10,340 nucleotides of DNA from Candidatus Bathyarchaeota archaeon (GCA_005882905.1 VBBG01000204.1:1-10340), one strand, 5' to 3'; counted from the stretch's first letter, positions 1 through 5,830 are shown. Translations and numbers: made by a program. The notes: a model not told the origin generated them from the sequence alone.

Positions 1-1251
1 TGGGGGAGGCGCACCGGAGACGGTTATGGATTGCTGAGATGTCGTGGTCTGCTGAGGCGAGCCATTATCCTTCACTGTGAGAGCCACGGTGAGTGTTCCT
101 GCGGAGGAGTAGGTGTGCTTCGCAGACGATCCTGTTCCGGTCGATCCGTCACCGAAGCTCCAAGAATAGCTGTAGGGTTGGGTTCCTCCTGAAGCTGAGC
201 CTGTGAACGAAACGGTCTGTCCTATTTGGGGCGAAGATGGGCTGTATGTGAAGCTGGCTGAGAGCGCGGGTGGTGGCGAGGTTCCGAAGAACTCTGTCAT
301 GGGTGTGGCTGACGCATCGTTGGAAGTTAGACTCGGAAGGTTCCAGCTTGCTTCGAGGGTTGAGAGGTACGAGTAGTGGTCGTAGGATGTCGTGGAGGTG
401 TAGGCTTTCTTGACGGCTGGGCCTGCCCATTCCGCGACGACACAGTCGCTGCTGCTGTTGCCCGTTGGGCAGACGTCGCTTCCCTCGTCGAATACGATGA
501 ACAGTGCCGCTTTCTGGGTTGTGAACATTCTGCTTGACAGGATCAATGGGACTAGGGTTGCTAGGTATGCGTCGCCTACTGCGACCGAAGAACTGTGCAT
601 GTTGTCGGTGTCGTTCGGGGTGAGCCAGACGTAGTTGGGCAGTGTTGCTCCGTTGAGTGCGCCTACGAACTCCGGGTCGAGGGGCGAGGTTGTGGTGAGC
701 ATGTTGGCGCATCGCGCGGATGTCTTCATGTCGCTGAAGTCGATGAAGGGATAATGGTCTCCCTCCCTCGGCGGCATGAAGCTACAGGTTCCAGAGCCCG
801 AAGCGTCCTCTGCGAAAGCCTTCCAGGTGAGCCCTGCCGCCTCTAGTCGGTCGACAAGATTTGGCGCGTTAAGCTGGAAGCAACAGTTGCCGTCGGAGGA
901 TATGCCGAGCGTGCTTCCTCCGAACAACGCTATATAGTTAGGCTCGCTGGGATGACTTATCCCCGTGTAGTGAGTATTGAACCCGTAGGTCTGGGCCAGT
1001 GTGGTTAAGTACGGTGACGGTATCGACAACGAGCCACAACCGGACACGAGACTTGGCGTAACATCGCAGAGTCCATTATTCTCCATCAGGATCGTGACTA
1101 TGTACTGGAAAGGAGCACTGCTCGAAACGGTTGCATTGACGGTTTGCAATGTCGCTCCTGTTTCGAAGTTGATGGTATGCGATGCAAGTAGGACTGTCAT
1201 CAAGAGGACCAGCTTGATGATTCTGATTCTACGCTCTTTTCCAGTCTTCAT
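1..1251 (-). CDS. Secreted acid-phosphatase-like phosphoesterase with PKD domain (C-terminus cut by window edge)
   Basis: The frame is open for 417 codons from the ATG at 1251 to the window edge, so the C-terminus is missing. Residues 1-24 look like a signal peptide (basic KTGKERRIRIIK, then a hydrophobic stretch), so the enzyme is probably exported. Residues 48-325 match the phosphoesterase family of acid phosphatases and phospholipases C. Visible motifs are LMENN (55-59), the ISHPSEPNY loop (98-106), TPNDTDNMH (211-219), FDEG (254-257) and the late DHYSYLSTLE (291-300). In family members the early E-N and the later D-E pair bind metal, and both are present. Residues 330-400 form a PKD beta-sandwich with the typical WSFGDGS motif (364-370), often used for surface attachment or substrate binding. 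Eight cysteines in the catalytic part could form disulfides outside the cell. It is probably a single gene, separated from the upstream glycosyltransferase by 111 bases. The true substrate is unknown; phosphomonoester hydrolysis is inferred. Confidence 0.85.
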   Translation of the reverse strand, partial: MKTGKERRIRIIKLVLLMTVLLASHTINFETGATLQTVNATVSSSAPFQYIVTILMENNGLCDVTPSLVSGCGSLSIPSPYLTTLAQTYGFNTHYTGISHPSEPNYIALFGGSTLGISSDGNCCFQLNAPNLVDRLEAAGLTWKAFAEDASGSGTCSFMPPREGDHYPFIDFSDMKTSARCANMLTTTSPLDPEFVGALNGATLPNYVWLTPNDTDNMHSSSVAVGDAYLATLVPLILSSRMFTTQKAALFIVFDEGSDVCPTGNSSSDCVVAEWAGPAVKKAYTSTTSYDHYSYLSTLEASWNLPSLTSNDASATPMTEFFGTSPPPALSASFTYSPSSPQIGQTVSFTGSASGGTQPYSYSWSFGDGSTGTGSSAKHTYSSAGTLTVALTVKDNGSPQQTTTSQQSITVSGAPPP

Positions 1252-1261
1252 CGCTCATCCT

Positions 1262-1311
1262 GTTTCGAGTCGTGTGCAGTTCCCTCGAAACCGAGCCCTG
1301 TGAATACAGGG
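1262..1311. repeat. Two inverted repeats just upstream of the phosphatase gene
   Basis: GTTTCGAG (1262-1269) and CTCGAAAC (1284-1291) form a perfect 8-bp inverted repeat with a 14-base spacer. Next to it, CCCTGT (1296-1301) and ACAGGG (1306-1311) form a perfect 6-bp inverted repeat with a GAAT loop. Both lie between the glycosyltransferase stop and the phosphatase start, so they could be operator sites, or RNA hairpins in the phosphatase leader. No clear TATA box was found here. Confidence 0.5.
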
Positions 1312-1330
1312 TAGTCGTCTCTGGTGATCT

Positions 1331-1352
1331 GATGAAAAGTGGAAAAGGAAGT
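1331..1352 (-). terminator. Possible T-rich archaeal terminator after the glycosyltransferase
   Basis: Read on the minus strand, the bases just after the glycosyltransferase stop contain two T-runs (TTCCTTTTCC and CTTTTC). Archaeal RNA polymerase can terminate at T-runs without a hairpin. The signal is weak and rests on composition and position only. Confidence 0.25.
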
Positions 1353-1362
1353 TGACTGTTGT

Positions 1363-2850
1363 TCATGACATATCACTGCAGGCTTTGATTATGCCGACTG
1401 GGCTCAAGTGGTAGCGGACTCTCGATGAGTCTGGGCCCAGCTTTGTTGAAACGTATCCGAGCGAGGCTTGGCGTCCGAGGATGAGCTTCACAGGAGTTTC
1501 GGGAGATTTGATCAGAGAGGCCATATCTCCGGCGCTCACGGCTCCCTCCCCGTCTGTCGCACCCATCGTCAAGAGGAACTGTAACAGCGCTGGGTCGCTG
1601 AGAAACTCAGCATCCTCTACTACCTTCGAAGACTGTGGCCTGGGAGAGCTGGTTCGATATGCTTCCAGTGTTTTCTCAGCAATCAGATCCCACCTGTATC
1701 TCTCCTGGACTGCTCGGTAGGCGTTCTCTTTCAAACGCTCAGAGAGCTCCCGATTATCGAGGACTCTGAGAATGCCTTCTGCAAGGGCATGAGGGTCAGA
1801 GGAGGGGACCTTTACTCCGGTTACTCCGTCCTCAACTATCTCGGAGAGCCCACCGACGTCCGAGACCACCACTGGGACCCGTGACGCCATTGCTTCGAGC
1901 GCGACCATCCCAAAAGGCTCGTAGTGGGATGGCAGAACAAATGCATCACATGAATTGTAGAGCGAGACTAGTTTCTCTTGGTCAACAAATCCGGTGATCT
2001 TGACCCGGTCGCTCAGTCTTCTCCGAAGAACCTCTTTCGCCAGATCCTCCTTGAGAGGTCCTTCACCAACGAAAACCAGGCTGACATCCTTGCCCCGAGT
2101 TCGAAGCTCATCGAGAGCCTCAAGCAGGGTGAAGATTCCCTTTTCCCGAACTATCCGGCCAACGTAGAGTATGATTTTTCTGTCTTCAGAAACCTCGGCC
2201 GAGAAGAGTTGTGGCCCGCCATTGTTCTTGAACCGATCTACTTCGACCCCGTTTGGGATGACGTGAATCTTAGCATTGGCGGCACTGAGTTCGTGCTGGA
2301 TATGGTCGAGCATATAGTTGCTGCAACAGATGATCCCGTCGCTCTGCTCCACCAGCAGTCGCTCAATTTCGCGCACTTTTCTGCGATACTCGCCATCTAG
2401 CCTGCCCCCTCTTCCAATCTCAGTCGCGTGAATAGTAGAGATCAGTGGAAGACCCAGTCGATTCTTGAGTTCGACAGCTGCTCTGCCCACGACCCAGTCA
2501 TGGGCGTGTATCAAGTCGAATTTCTCCGTCTCAAGTAGCTCAGTCGTCTTCGAGATCATCTGGGAGTTCAGGTGATAGATCCAGAGGAGAAAATTGGCCT
2601 GGAGAAGCCTGCTATTCTCAACTCGGGTGACTCGGACCCCATCAACGGTTTCCTCCGAGGGAGCGCCAGGAAAGCTGCAGGTGACAACGTGGACGGAAAC
2701 CCCCTGGGTCGCGAGGGATCTTGATAGATGATAGACATGAGTCGAAATCCCACCGATTATTCTAGGAGGATACTCCCAGCTTAGTAACAGGACATTCCTA
2801 GCATGCTCCTGCCGAATGTGTTCTGTGGATGTCGAGCCGCTCGCAAGCAA
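1363..2850 (-). CDS. GT4-family glycosyltransferase with C-terminal winged-helix domain
   Basis: This is a 495-residue GT-B fold glycosyltransferase of family GT4, which transfers sugar from a nucleotide-activated donor, probably at the cytoplasmic face. The N-terminal acceptor domain has the glycine loop in PPRIIGGISTH (28-38) and IHAHDW (114-119). The donor domain has IPNGVEVDRF (198-207), YVGRIVREKG (229-238) and the E-x7-E motif at E311 and E319 within EPFGMVALEA. The catalytic part ends near residue 400. Residues 415-492 form an extra domain with the pattern of a winged helix: three helices, then a basic wing SSRVRYHLSPVG (475-486). The start is TTG at 2850, two bases after the stop of the upstream gene, with GAGG ten bases before it; no ATG lies upstream in the open frame. 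Translational coupling is likely. The sugar, the acceptor and the role of the extra domain are unknown. Confidence 0.9.
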   Translation of the reverse strand: MLASGSTSTEHIRQEHARNVLLLSWEYPPRIIGGISTHVYHLSRSLATQGVSVHVVTCSFPGAPSEETVDGVRVTRVENSRLLQANFLLWIYHLNSQMISKTTELLETEKFDLIHAHDWVVGRAAVELKNRLGLPLISTIHATEIGRGGRLDGEYRRKVREIERLLVEQSDGIICCSNYMLDHIQHELSAANAKIHVIPNGVEVDRFKNNGGPQLFSAEVSEDRKIILYVGRIVREKGIFTLLEALDELRTRGKDVSLVFVGEGPLKEDLAKEVLRRRLSDRVKITGFVDQEKLVSLYNSCDAFVLPSHYEPFGMVALEAMASRVPVVVSDVGGLSEIVEDGVTGVKVPSSDPHALAEGILRVLDNRELSERLKENAYRAVQERYRWDLIAEKTLEAYRTSSPRPQSSKVVEDAEFLSDPALLQFLLTMGATDGEGAVSAGDMASLIKSPETPVKLILGRQASLGYVSTKLGPDSSRVRYHLSPVGIIKACSDMS

Positions 2851-2852
2851 CG

Positions 2853-3116
2853 TTATGCTGCCTCTAACGCTTCTCCGTCAGGAAAACCTACTGTCTTGAG
2901 ATGCTCGAGTAGCTCGGCCAAGTACCCGAATGTTCTCTCGCGAAATCGGAAGGCCAATAAGGGTCCCGTCTCGGTAGTTACGACCACTGCCGACACGCCA
3001 GGCAGCGTGTTCAGCAGTCTTTCAAGCAACTCTTCAGAACGGACCGGCCGTTCTAGGTCTACAGCAAGGACGACGTCCCTTCTCTTCGCAGAGAACATCT
3101 TTGTCTCGCCTTCCAA
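2853..3116 (-). CDS. Small conserved-looking protein of unknown function, coupled to the glycosyltransferase
   Basis: I do not recognise this 87-residue protein. The predicted pattern is strand (RDVVLAVDL, 13-21), helix (SEELLERLLNTL, 27-38), two strands (VSAVVVTTET and PLLAFRF), then a helix (TFGYLAELLEHLKTVGF, 62-78). This resembles a small ferredoxin-like or ACT-like fold, though that is only inferred from the alternation. No cysteines, signal peptide or membrane segment are seen. It ends with TAA two bases before the glycosyltransferase start, so the two are probably co-translated. The start at 3116 is a TTG one base after an in-frame TAG of another frame; the ATG at 3098 (81 residues) is an equally good start. 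Confidence 0.65.
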   Translation of the reverse strand: MEGETKMFSAKRRDVVLAVDLERPVRSEELLERLLNTLPGVSAVVVTTETGPLLAFRFRERTFGYLAELLEHLKTVGFPDGEALEAA

Positions 3117-3228
3117 GCTATGCTCTCACTTCGGTGATAAGCTCCCCGTATACGATCGGGTTGATCTCTAACCACACAGGCCGGTTTTGTGAGGTTGCAT
3201 TTGTGCGGGTTTGTGTCGCTCACTGACC

Positions 3229-3321
3229 TTACCCGAAGGATTCGTCTGCTAGAGGCCCTCTCACAATTATCTTGAACACAGACGCCGCACCATCTTCTAT
3301 CTTATCTCCATCTATCTCCAT
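3229..3321 (-). CDS. Possible 30-residue leaderless ORF
   Basis: ATG at 3321 opens 30 codons ending at TAA 3231-3229. The peptide begins MEIDGDKIEDG and continues into a hydrophobic-basic stretch (VFKIIVRG, residues 15-22). A TATA-like AATAAAAC is centred about 25 bases upstream of the ATG, the spacing expected for a leaderless archaeal transcript. There is no known family match. It could instead mark the start of a longer leader for the 87-residue gene and glycosyltransferase. Support is weak. Confidence 0.2.
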   Translation of the reverse strand: MEIDGDKIEDGAASVFKIIVRGPLADESFG

Positions 3322-3342
3322 GCCACAAGAGTGTTCTTTTGT

Positions 3343-3350
3343 GTTTTATT
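3343..3350 (-). promoter_or_regulatory. TATA-like element, candidate promoter for the glycosyltransferase unit
   Basis: On the minus strand the sequence reads ATCGAATAAAACAC. AATAAAAC resembles an archaeal TATA box, and transcription would begin about 25 bases on, near 3321. This is the best TATA candidate seen upstream of the 87-residue gene and glycosyltransferase, but it would leave a leader of about 200 bases. Confidence 0.3.
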
Positions 3351-3674
3351 CGATTACACAACTCTCATTTGCCTCCTAGTTATGCATCCGCACTCAACCA
3401 AACCATTCGCATCGAGCCGATTATTTTGCAAGATGCAGATATCTAGCGATATGTGCACCTGCGCGCTATCTGGCGCTATCGGATGATGTCTCCAAGACGA
3501 CCCCATATGTGTTGCCCGTATCTGCGCAAAGCTCCGGGACACTACCCTAGGCGAGAAAGCAGGTTTCGACCTGTCGGGTGCCTCGTGGATCGAGGCAGAT
3601 ATTCGCTTTCGACCAGCTCCGTTCTTCGGCGATCGTATTTTCGAGGTTCGACCCTCTACCCCGTCGCCTTAGGG

Positions 3675-3729
3675 CACATGTGTAACCAGTTGTACTCATC
3701 GAGGTTGCATACTGTAACCGATTGTACTC
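3675..3729. repeat. Direct-repeat cluster upstream of the ribbon-helix-helix gene promoter
   Basis: TGTAACCAGTTGTACTC (3681-3697) and TGTAACCGATTGTACTC (3713-3729) agree at 15 of 17 positions and start 32 bp apart, about three helical turns. Inside each repeat TGTA recurs at a 10-bp spacing (3681/3691 and 3713/3723). A CACATGTG palindrome (3675-3682) abuts the first repeat. An imperfect dyad GGTTGCATACTGTAACC (3703-3719) overlaps the second. The cluster ends just before the BRE/TATA-like element, a usual place for a regulator to act on an archaeal promoter. Confidence 0.65.
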
Positions 3730-3740
3730 GCGAAAATATA
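3729..3740 (+). promoter_or_regulatory. BRE/TATA-like promoter of the ribbon-helix-helix gene
   Basis: CGCGAAAATATA contains AAAATATA (3733-3740), a good archaeal TATA match preceded by purine-rich BRE-like bases. The expected start of transcription is about 3762-3768. A second candidate, CTAAATTT at 3800-3807 with CAAAAG before it, would give a transcript starting near 3829 and would favour the in-frame TTG at 3832 as start codon. Confidence 0.5.
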
Positions 3741-3744
3741 CCCA

Positions 3745-3756
3745 GCGATAGATCGC
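3745..3756. promoter_or_regulatory. Palindromic operator candidate between TATA box and transcription start
   Basis: GCGATAGATCGC is a perfect 5-bp inverted repeat with a 2-base centre, five bases downstream of the TATA-like element. A repressor bound here would block polymerase loading, so it is a plausible autoregulatory site for the ribbon-helix-helix protein encoded next. Confidence 0.4.
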
Positions 3757-3772
3757 GACTGTGGAAGTCACC

Positions 3773-3811
3773 ATGCGATACCTAGAAGCGGACAAAAGCC
3801 TAAATTTGTGA
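3773..3811 (+). CDS. Possible 12-residue leader ORF coupled to the ribbon-helix-helix gene
   Basis: ATG at 3773 opens a 12-codon frame encoding MRYLEADKSLNL and stopping at TGA 3809-3811. The stop overlaps the next gene's ATG in the sequence TGATG, and its GTG start as well. If transcription starts near 3764 this would be the first start codon met by ribosomes, and termination would deliver them to the main gene. It is too short to exclude chance. Confidence 0.25.
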   Translation: MRYLEADKSLNL

Positions 3812-4431
3812 TGCACGTTGGTGCTATTCTCTTGTCGACTAGGAACTCGGATACTCGAAGCATCACGCGGACTGTCCGGATAGACGAGGACGTCCAGGAC
3901 GCTATCGAACACATCGCCGAACAGCAGAACCTCAGTGTAAACGCCCTTGTAAACAAGGCCCTTCGAAAATTCGCATTCTGGGACACTGCGCTCGAAAAAT
4001 TCGAGGCCGTATCCACTCCCTCGCAGCTCCTTGTGAAAATGATGGAGTATCTCTCCGACCAGAATGCGAAGGATCTCGCCAGGTCAGCCGGGACAAACAT
4101 CGCTAAGGAACTCATGCAGTTCATGTTCAAAGAAGTGACTCTCAACGCTGTGCTCAGACACTTCGAACTCCAAGGGGTCCATCATGTTAGCATCCATTTC
4201 GATCACTCGAACGAAGGGGAGGCACATACCATCGTAATGAGGCACACGATGGGACCCAAATGGTCGATCTTCTACGAAGAACTCATCAGGTCCCTATTCA
4301 CCGAACTGGGCATCCTGATAGAGCTTGAACGGCTCGACAACCAGGTTACTGGACGCTTCAGAACGGCAAGAACCGCCCAGGAAGCAGCCCCAAGGGCTAC
4401 TGCCATGTCCATTGCCAGATCAGCATTCTAG
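3808..4431 (+). CDS. Ribbon-helix-helix DNA-binding protein with uncharacterised C-terminal domain
   Basis: This is a 207-residue protein. Residues 18-55 fit a MetJ/Arc/CopG-type ribbon-helix-helix: a strand SITRTVRI (18-25), helix A DEDVQDAIEHIAEQQ (26-40), the turn NLS (41-43) and helix B VNALVNKALRKF (44-55). Such proteins bind DNA as dimers with the strands in the major groove. Residues 60-185 are a mixed alpha/beta domain that I cannot assign. It contains MMEYLSDQ (78-85) and a central HHVSIHFDHSNEGEAHTIVM stretch (125-144) rich in histidine and acidic residues, which could bind a ligand or metal. The protein is much longer than a simple CopG-type repressor (40-90 residues). The start is GTG 3808 or ATG 3811; a TTG at 3832 still precedes the DNA-binding domain. 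Repeats and a palindrome upstream suggest autoregulation. Confidence 0.75.
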   Translation: MMHVGAILLSTRNSDTRSITRTVRIDEDVQDAIEHIAEQQNLSVNALVNKALRKFAFWDTALEKFEAVSTPSQLLVKMMEYLSDQNAKDLARSAGTNIAKELMQFMFKEVTLNAVLRHFELQGVHHVSIHFDHSNEGEAHTIVMRHTMGPKWSIFYEELIRSLFTELGILIELERLDNQVTGRFRTARTAQEAAPRATAMSIARSAF

Positions 4432-4471
4432 GAATCCAGAAGCTAATCCATACAAGTCTCCGAAAGTTTTA

Positions 4472-4489
4472 GGCCGATGGATCTCGGCC
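4472..4489. repeat. Hairpin after the ribbon-helix-helix gene
   Basis: GGCCGA (4472-4477) and TCGGCC (4484-4489) form a perfect 6-bp stem with a TGGATC loop, 41 bases after the stop codon. No T-run follows on the plus strand, so it may stabilise the 3' end rather than terminate transcription. Confidence 0.35.
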
Positions 4490-4619
4490 GTACCGTAGTG
4501 CCTTCTAAGAGCCATTAATTACAACCAATACCAATTCTCTGCCGAGCTTGGCAAAGGCTGTTCAAAGCGTTGAGTTATAGCCAGGCCTCGAGCACATAGC
4601 ATTTACTCGTGATAGAAGA

Positions 4620-4979
4620 TTGGTCTTGGGAATAGCAAGCAAGGTGTTCGCCAAAATCTTTGGCATCGCAGGTTTCCTCCTCGCCCTGATTGGAGGAGCA
4701 TTGATAGGATACTCAGCACTGACTGCCAGTGGACACTCGATCACTGAGTTGGCGACTCGCGGAATAGACGCTCTACTGGGGCTCGGCGCCATCGTCGCAG
4801 GAATCATGATGTACACTGGCCCCATGCGATTTGGAGGGATGCTCGCAGTCTTGGGAGGCATCATACTACTCGTCCTGACAAGCTTCGCAACTCCAGCAAT
4901 ACTAGTCTTCGCAGGCGGAATCCTCGGTATAATCGGAGCAGCAGTGAAGCCTGCGTGGTGGAAGTTCTGGAAACGGTAG
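4620..4979 (+). CDS. Small four-helix integral membrane protein, function unknown
   Basis: This 119-residue protein is very hydrophobic and rich in glycine and alanine. Four membrane segments can be placed at about 12-35, 50-66, 71-89 and 91-109, with a short basic aromatic tail (KPAWWKFWKR, 110-119) probably on the cytoplasmic side by the positive-inside rule. Helices 1 and 3 are glycine-rich (for example LIGGALIG, 23-30), allowing tight packing. No catalytic motif or known transporter signature is seen. The start is TTG at 4620, the only usable start after the upstream in-frame stop at 4578, with GTG 4644 as a fallback that would shorten helix 1 only slightly. No strong ribosome binding site is visible. 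It probably has its own promoter, since 188 bases separate it from the gene before. Confidence 0.65.
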   Translation: MVLGIASKVFAKIFGIAGFLLALIGGALIGYSALTASGHSITELATRGIDALLGLGAIVAGIMMYTGPMRFGGMLAVLGGIILLVLTSFATPAILVFAGGILGIIGAAVKPAWWKFWKR

Positions 4980-5174
4980 CAGAACCCCGCCTGGAACGCT
5001 ACTCCGTCTCTCCCTAAATAGTCTAGTGATCAACACCGCAAGAATTAGCTGACACGCGTAGCTAGGCTAGACTTCGAATCCTACTTCGCGGGAGGAGCAA
5101 CCGAGATGAGGAACCCCCTCAAAGGAGTTCTTATTTGTCATCGAGAATTTTGACACCCTTCGCTTTATTGCCGC
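4980..5174. other. Gap between convergent genes, with a micro-ORF
   Basis: This gap lies between a plus-strand and a minus-strand gene. A strong Shine-Dalgarno-like GGAGGAG (5091-5097) stands eight bases before an ATG at 5106 that opens only 15 codons (to 5153). The bases 5111-5128 can fold into a weak hairpin followed on the plus strand by T-rich TTCTTATTTG, which might serve as terminator. Nothing else is recognised. Confidence 0.3.
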
Positions 5175-5399
5175 CTAGTGCCGTGGAAGGAGACACCCGA
5201 GATTGGATAGTCTTGGGGCTAGTTTCTCGATTCTCTCGGTGAGCTTGAGCAAATCCTCTGCCGGCGCGTCTTCCGGTATCCACGGGTTGCACTTCAAGTT
5301 GATACTAATGTTCTCCCCGATCATAAGTTCCAGACAGAAGTATAGAGATGGAATGGGGGAATAGACGAGATCATTCCCGCACATGGGACAACGTATCAC
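5175..5399 (-). CDS. Small CxxC protein, possible zinc-binding, unknown function
   Basis: This 74-residue protein begins with a CPMC motif (C4 and C7 within RCPMCGNDLVY), a typical zinc-knuckle half. Further cysteines at 22, 37 and 68 could complete a metal site, but the second CxxC of a standard zinc ribbon is missing. A helix LLKLTERIEKLAPRL (50-64) follows. The start is GTG at 5399, supported by GGAG six bases upstream. TTAGATAG on the minus strand near 5431-5440 is a weak TATA candidate. The codons look protein-like, but no family is recognised. Confidence 0.5.
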   Translation of the reverse strand: MIRCPMCGNDLVYSPIPSLYFCLELMIGENISINLKCNPWIPEDAPAEDLLKLTERIEKLAPRLSNLGCLLPRH

Positions 5400-5533
5400 G
5401 AAAAACTCCAGAGACGTGCATGTAGCAGGAGCTATCTAAGTCCCACCATTGACGCGTCGTGCCCATCAAGACTCGAAAGTCGCCCCGCGTCTCCGCCTGT
5501 CAAGTCCCGTGTAAGATATGATTCTTCCATGCT

Positions 5534-5722
5534 TCAGTCATCCCGCTCGCGGTCAGTTAACAACACCCACTCGAAAGGGAGTTGGCTAAAAGGTTCCAAA
5601 ATCACGGTTCGTTCAGATAGCAACTTCTCAGCTGGCTCGATGAGATCCTTCAACCAGGACTTGTTTCTTCTTGCGAACACACCACTTGCAGTCGCATGTG
5701 CAGCGTTCATTATGAATTGCAA
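5534..5722 (-). pseudogene. Overlapping frame, possible continuation of the Cys-rich gene after a frameshift
   Basis: This 62-codon frame opens at TTG 5722 within the upstream Cys-rich gene and runs past its stop. Only the part after about 5670 reads like protein: KSWLKDLIEPAEKLL (21-35), then ILEPFSQLPFEWVLL (41-55). If the ribosome, or an ancestral sequence, changed frame at the A-rich stretch AAGAAGAAACAAG (5662-5674), both frames would join into a single protein of about 88 residues: a Cys-rich head and a helical tail. As a free-standing gene with a TTG start it is not convincing. Confidence 0.3.
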
Positions 5723-5801
5723 TTGTTATCGTTGTTCCACTCACGCCTATACCAACCTTCGTCCCAATATTCTTGTCATGCTCAAAAGGACACTTCGACA
5801 T
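5628..5801 (-). CDS. Cys-rich mini-protein with CxCxCxxC motif
   Basis: ATG at 5801 opens 57 codons to TGA 5630-5628. The protein starts MSKCPFEHDKN, continues with a beta-rich segment (KVGIGVSGTTITIAIH, 15-30) and then has CTCDCKWC (34-41) followed by the basic VRKKK (42-46). Five cysteines and two histidines in 57 residues suggest a zinc or iron-sulphur site. AGGG lies seven bases before the ATG. A TATA-like AATATCTA is centred about 25 bases upstream, which would allow a leaderless or near-leaderless transcript. No family name is offered. The protein may continue in another frame through the overlapping ORF that ends at 5534. Confidence 0.5.
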   Translation of the reverse strand: MSKCPFEHDKNIGTKVGIGVSGTTITIAIHNERCTCDCKWCVRKKKQVLVEGSHRAS

Positions 5802-5820
5802 CGGTTTTCCCTATCCCTGG

Positions 5821-5830
5821 TTAGATATTG
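5821..5830 (-). promoter_or_regulatory. TATA-like element before the Cys-rich mini-gene
   Basis: On the minus strand CAATATCTAA is centred about 25 bases before the ATG at 5801, the spacing seen in leaderless archaeal promoters. The match to a TATA box is moderate and no clear BRE precedes it. Confidence 0.3.

Larger units (their letters stand above)
3118..3672. other. Intergenic region without a convincing gene
   Basis: No reading frame longer than about 110 codons occurs here and none shows recognisable motifs. It holds a TATA-like element for the minus strand (3343-3350), a 30-codon minus-strand ORF (3321-3229), a short minus-strand frame ending at 3118 that reads INPIVYGEL, a 10-bp tandem duplication at 3303-3322 (TATCTCCATC/TATCTCCATG) and another at 3463-3482 (GCGCTATCTG/GCGCTATCGG). 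A GAGGTTCGACCCTC stretch near 3651 resembles a tRNA T-arm but has no matching acceptor or anticodon arm. Mostly a divergent promoter region. Confidence 0.5.

Noticed and set aside
149..712. 187-codon minus-strand frame
   Set aside because: It is an out-of-frame reading inside the phosphoesterase gene; the Arg/His-rich product has no domain pattern, whereas the other frame has signal peptide, catalytic motifs and PKD domain.
3303..3482. Short tandem repeats as a CRISPR array or origin
   Set aside because: Each is only a two-copy 10-bp repeat, with no spacers, no cas genes and no origin-type arrangement around it.
3651..3664. tRNA T-arm-like GAGGTTCGACCCTC
   Set aside because: The stem is only four pairs and no acceptor, D or anticodon arm can be drawn around it on either strand.
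3453..3785. 110-codon plus-strand frame upstream of the ribbon-helix-helix gene
   Set aside because: It runs through the promoter and repeat region, has no motif and no ribosome binding site, and overlaps likely regulatory DNA.
3547..4145. Long minus-strand frames (121 and 125 codons) opposite the ribbon-helix-helix gene and its leader
   Set aside because: They are antisense to a gene with clear domain structure, and their products have no recognisable motif.
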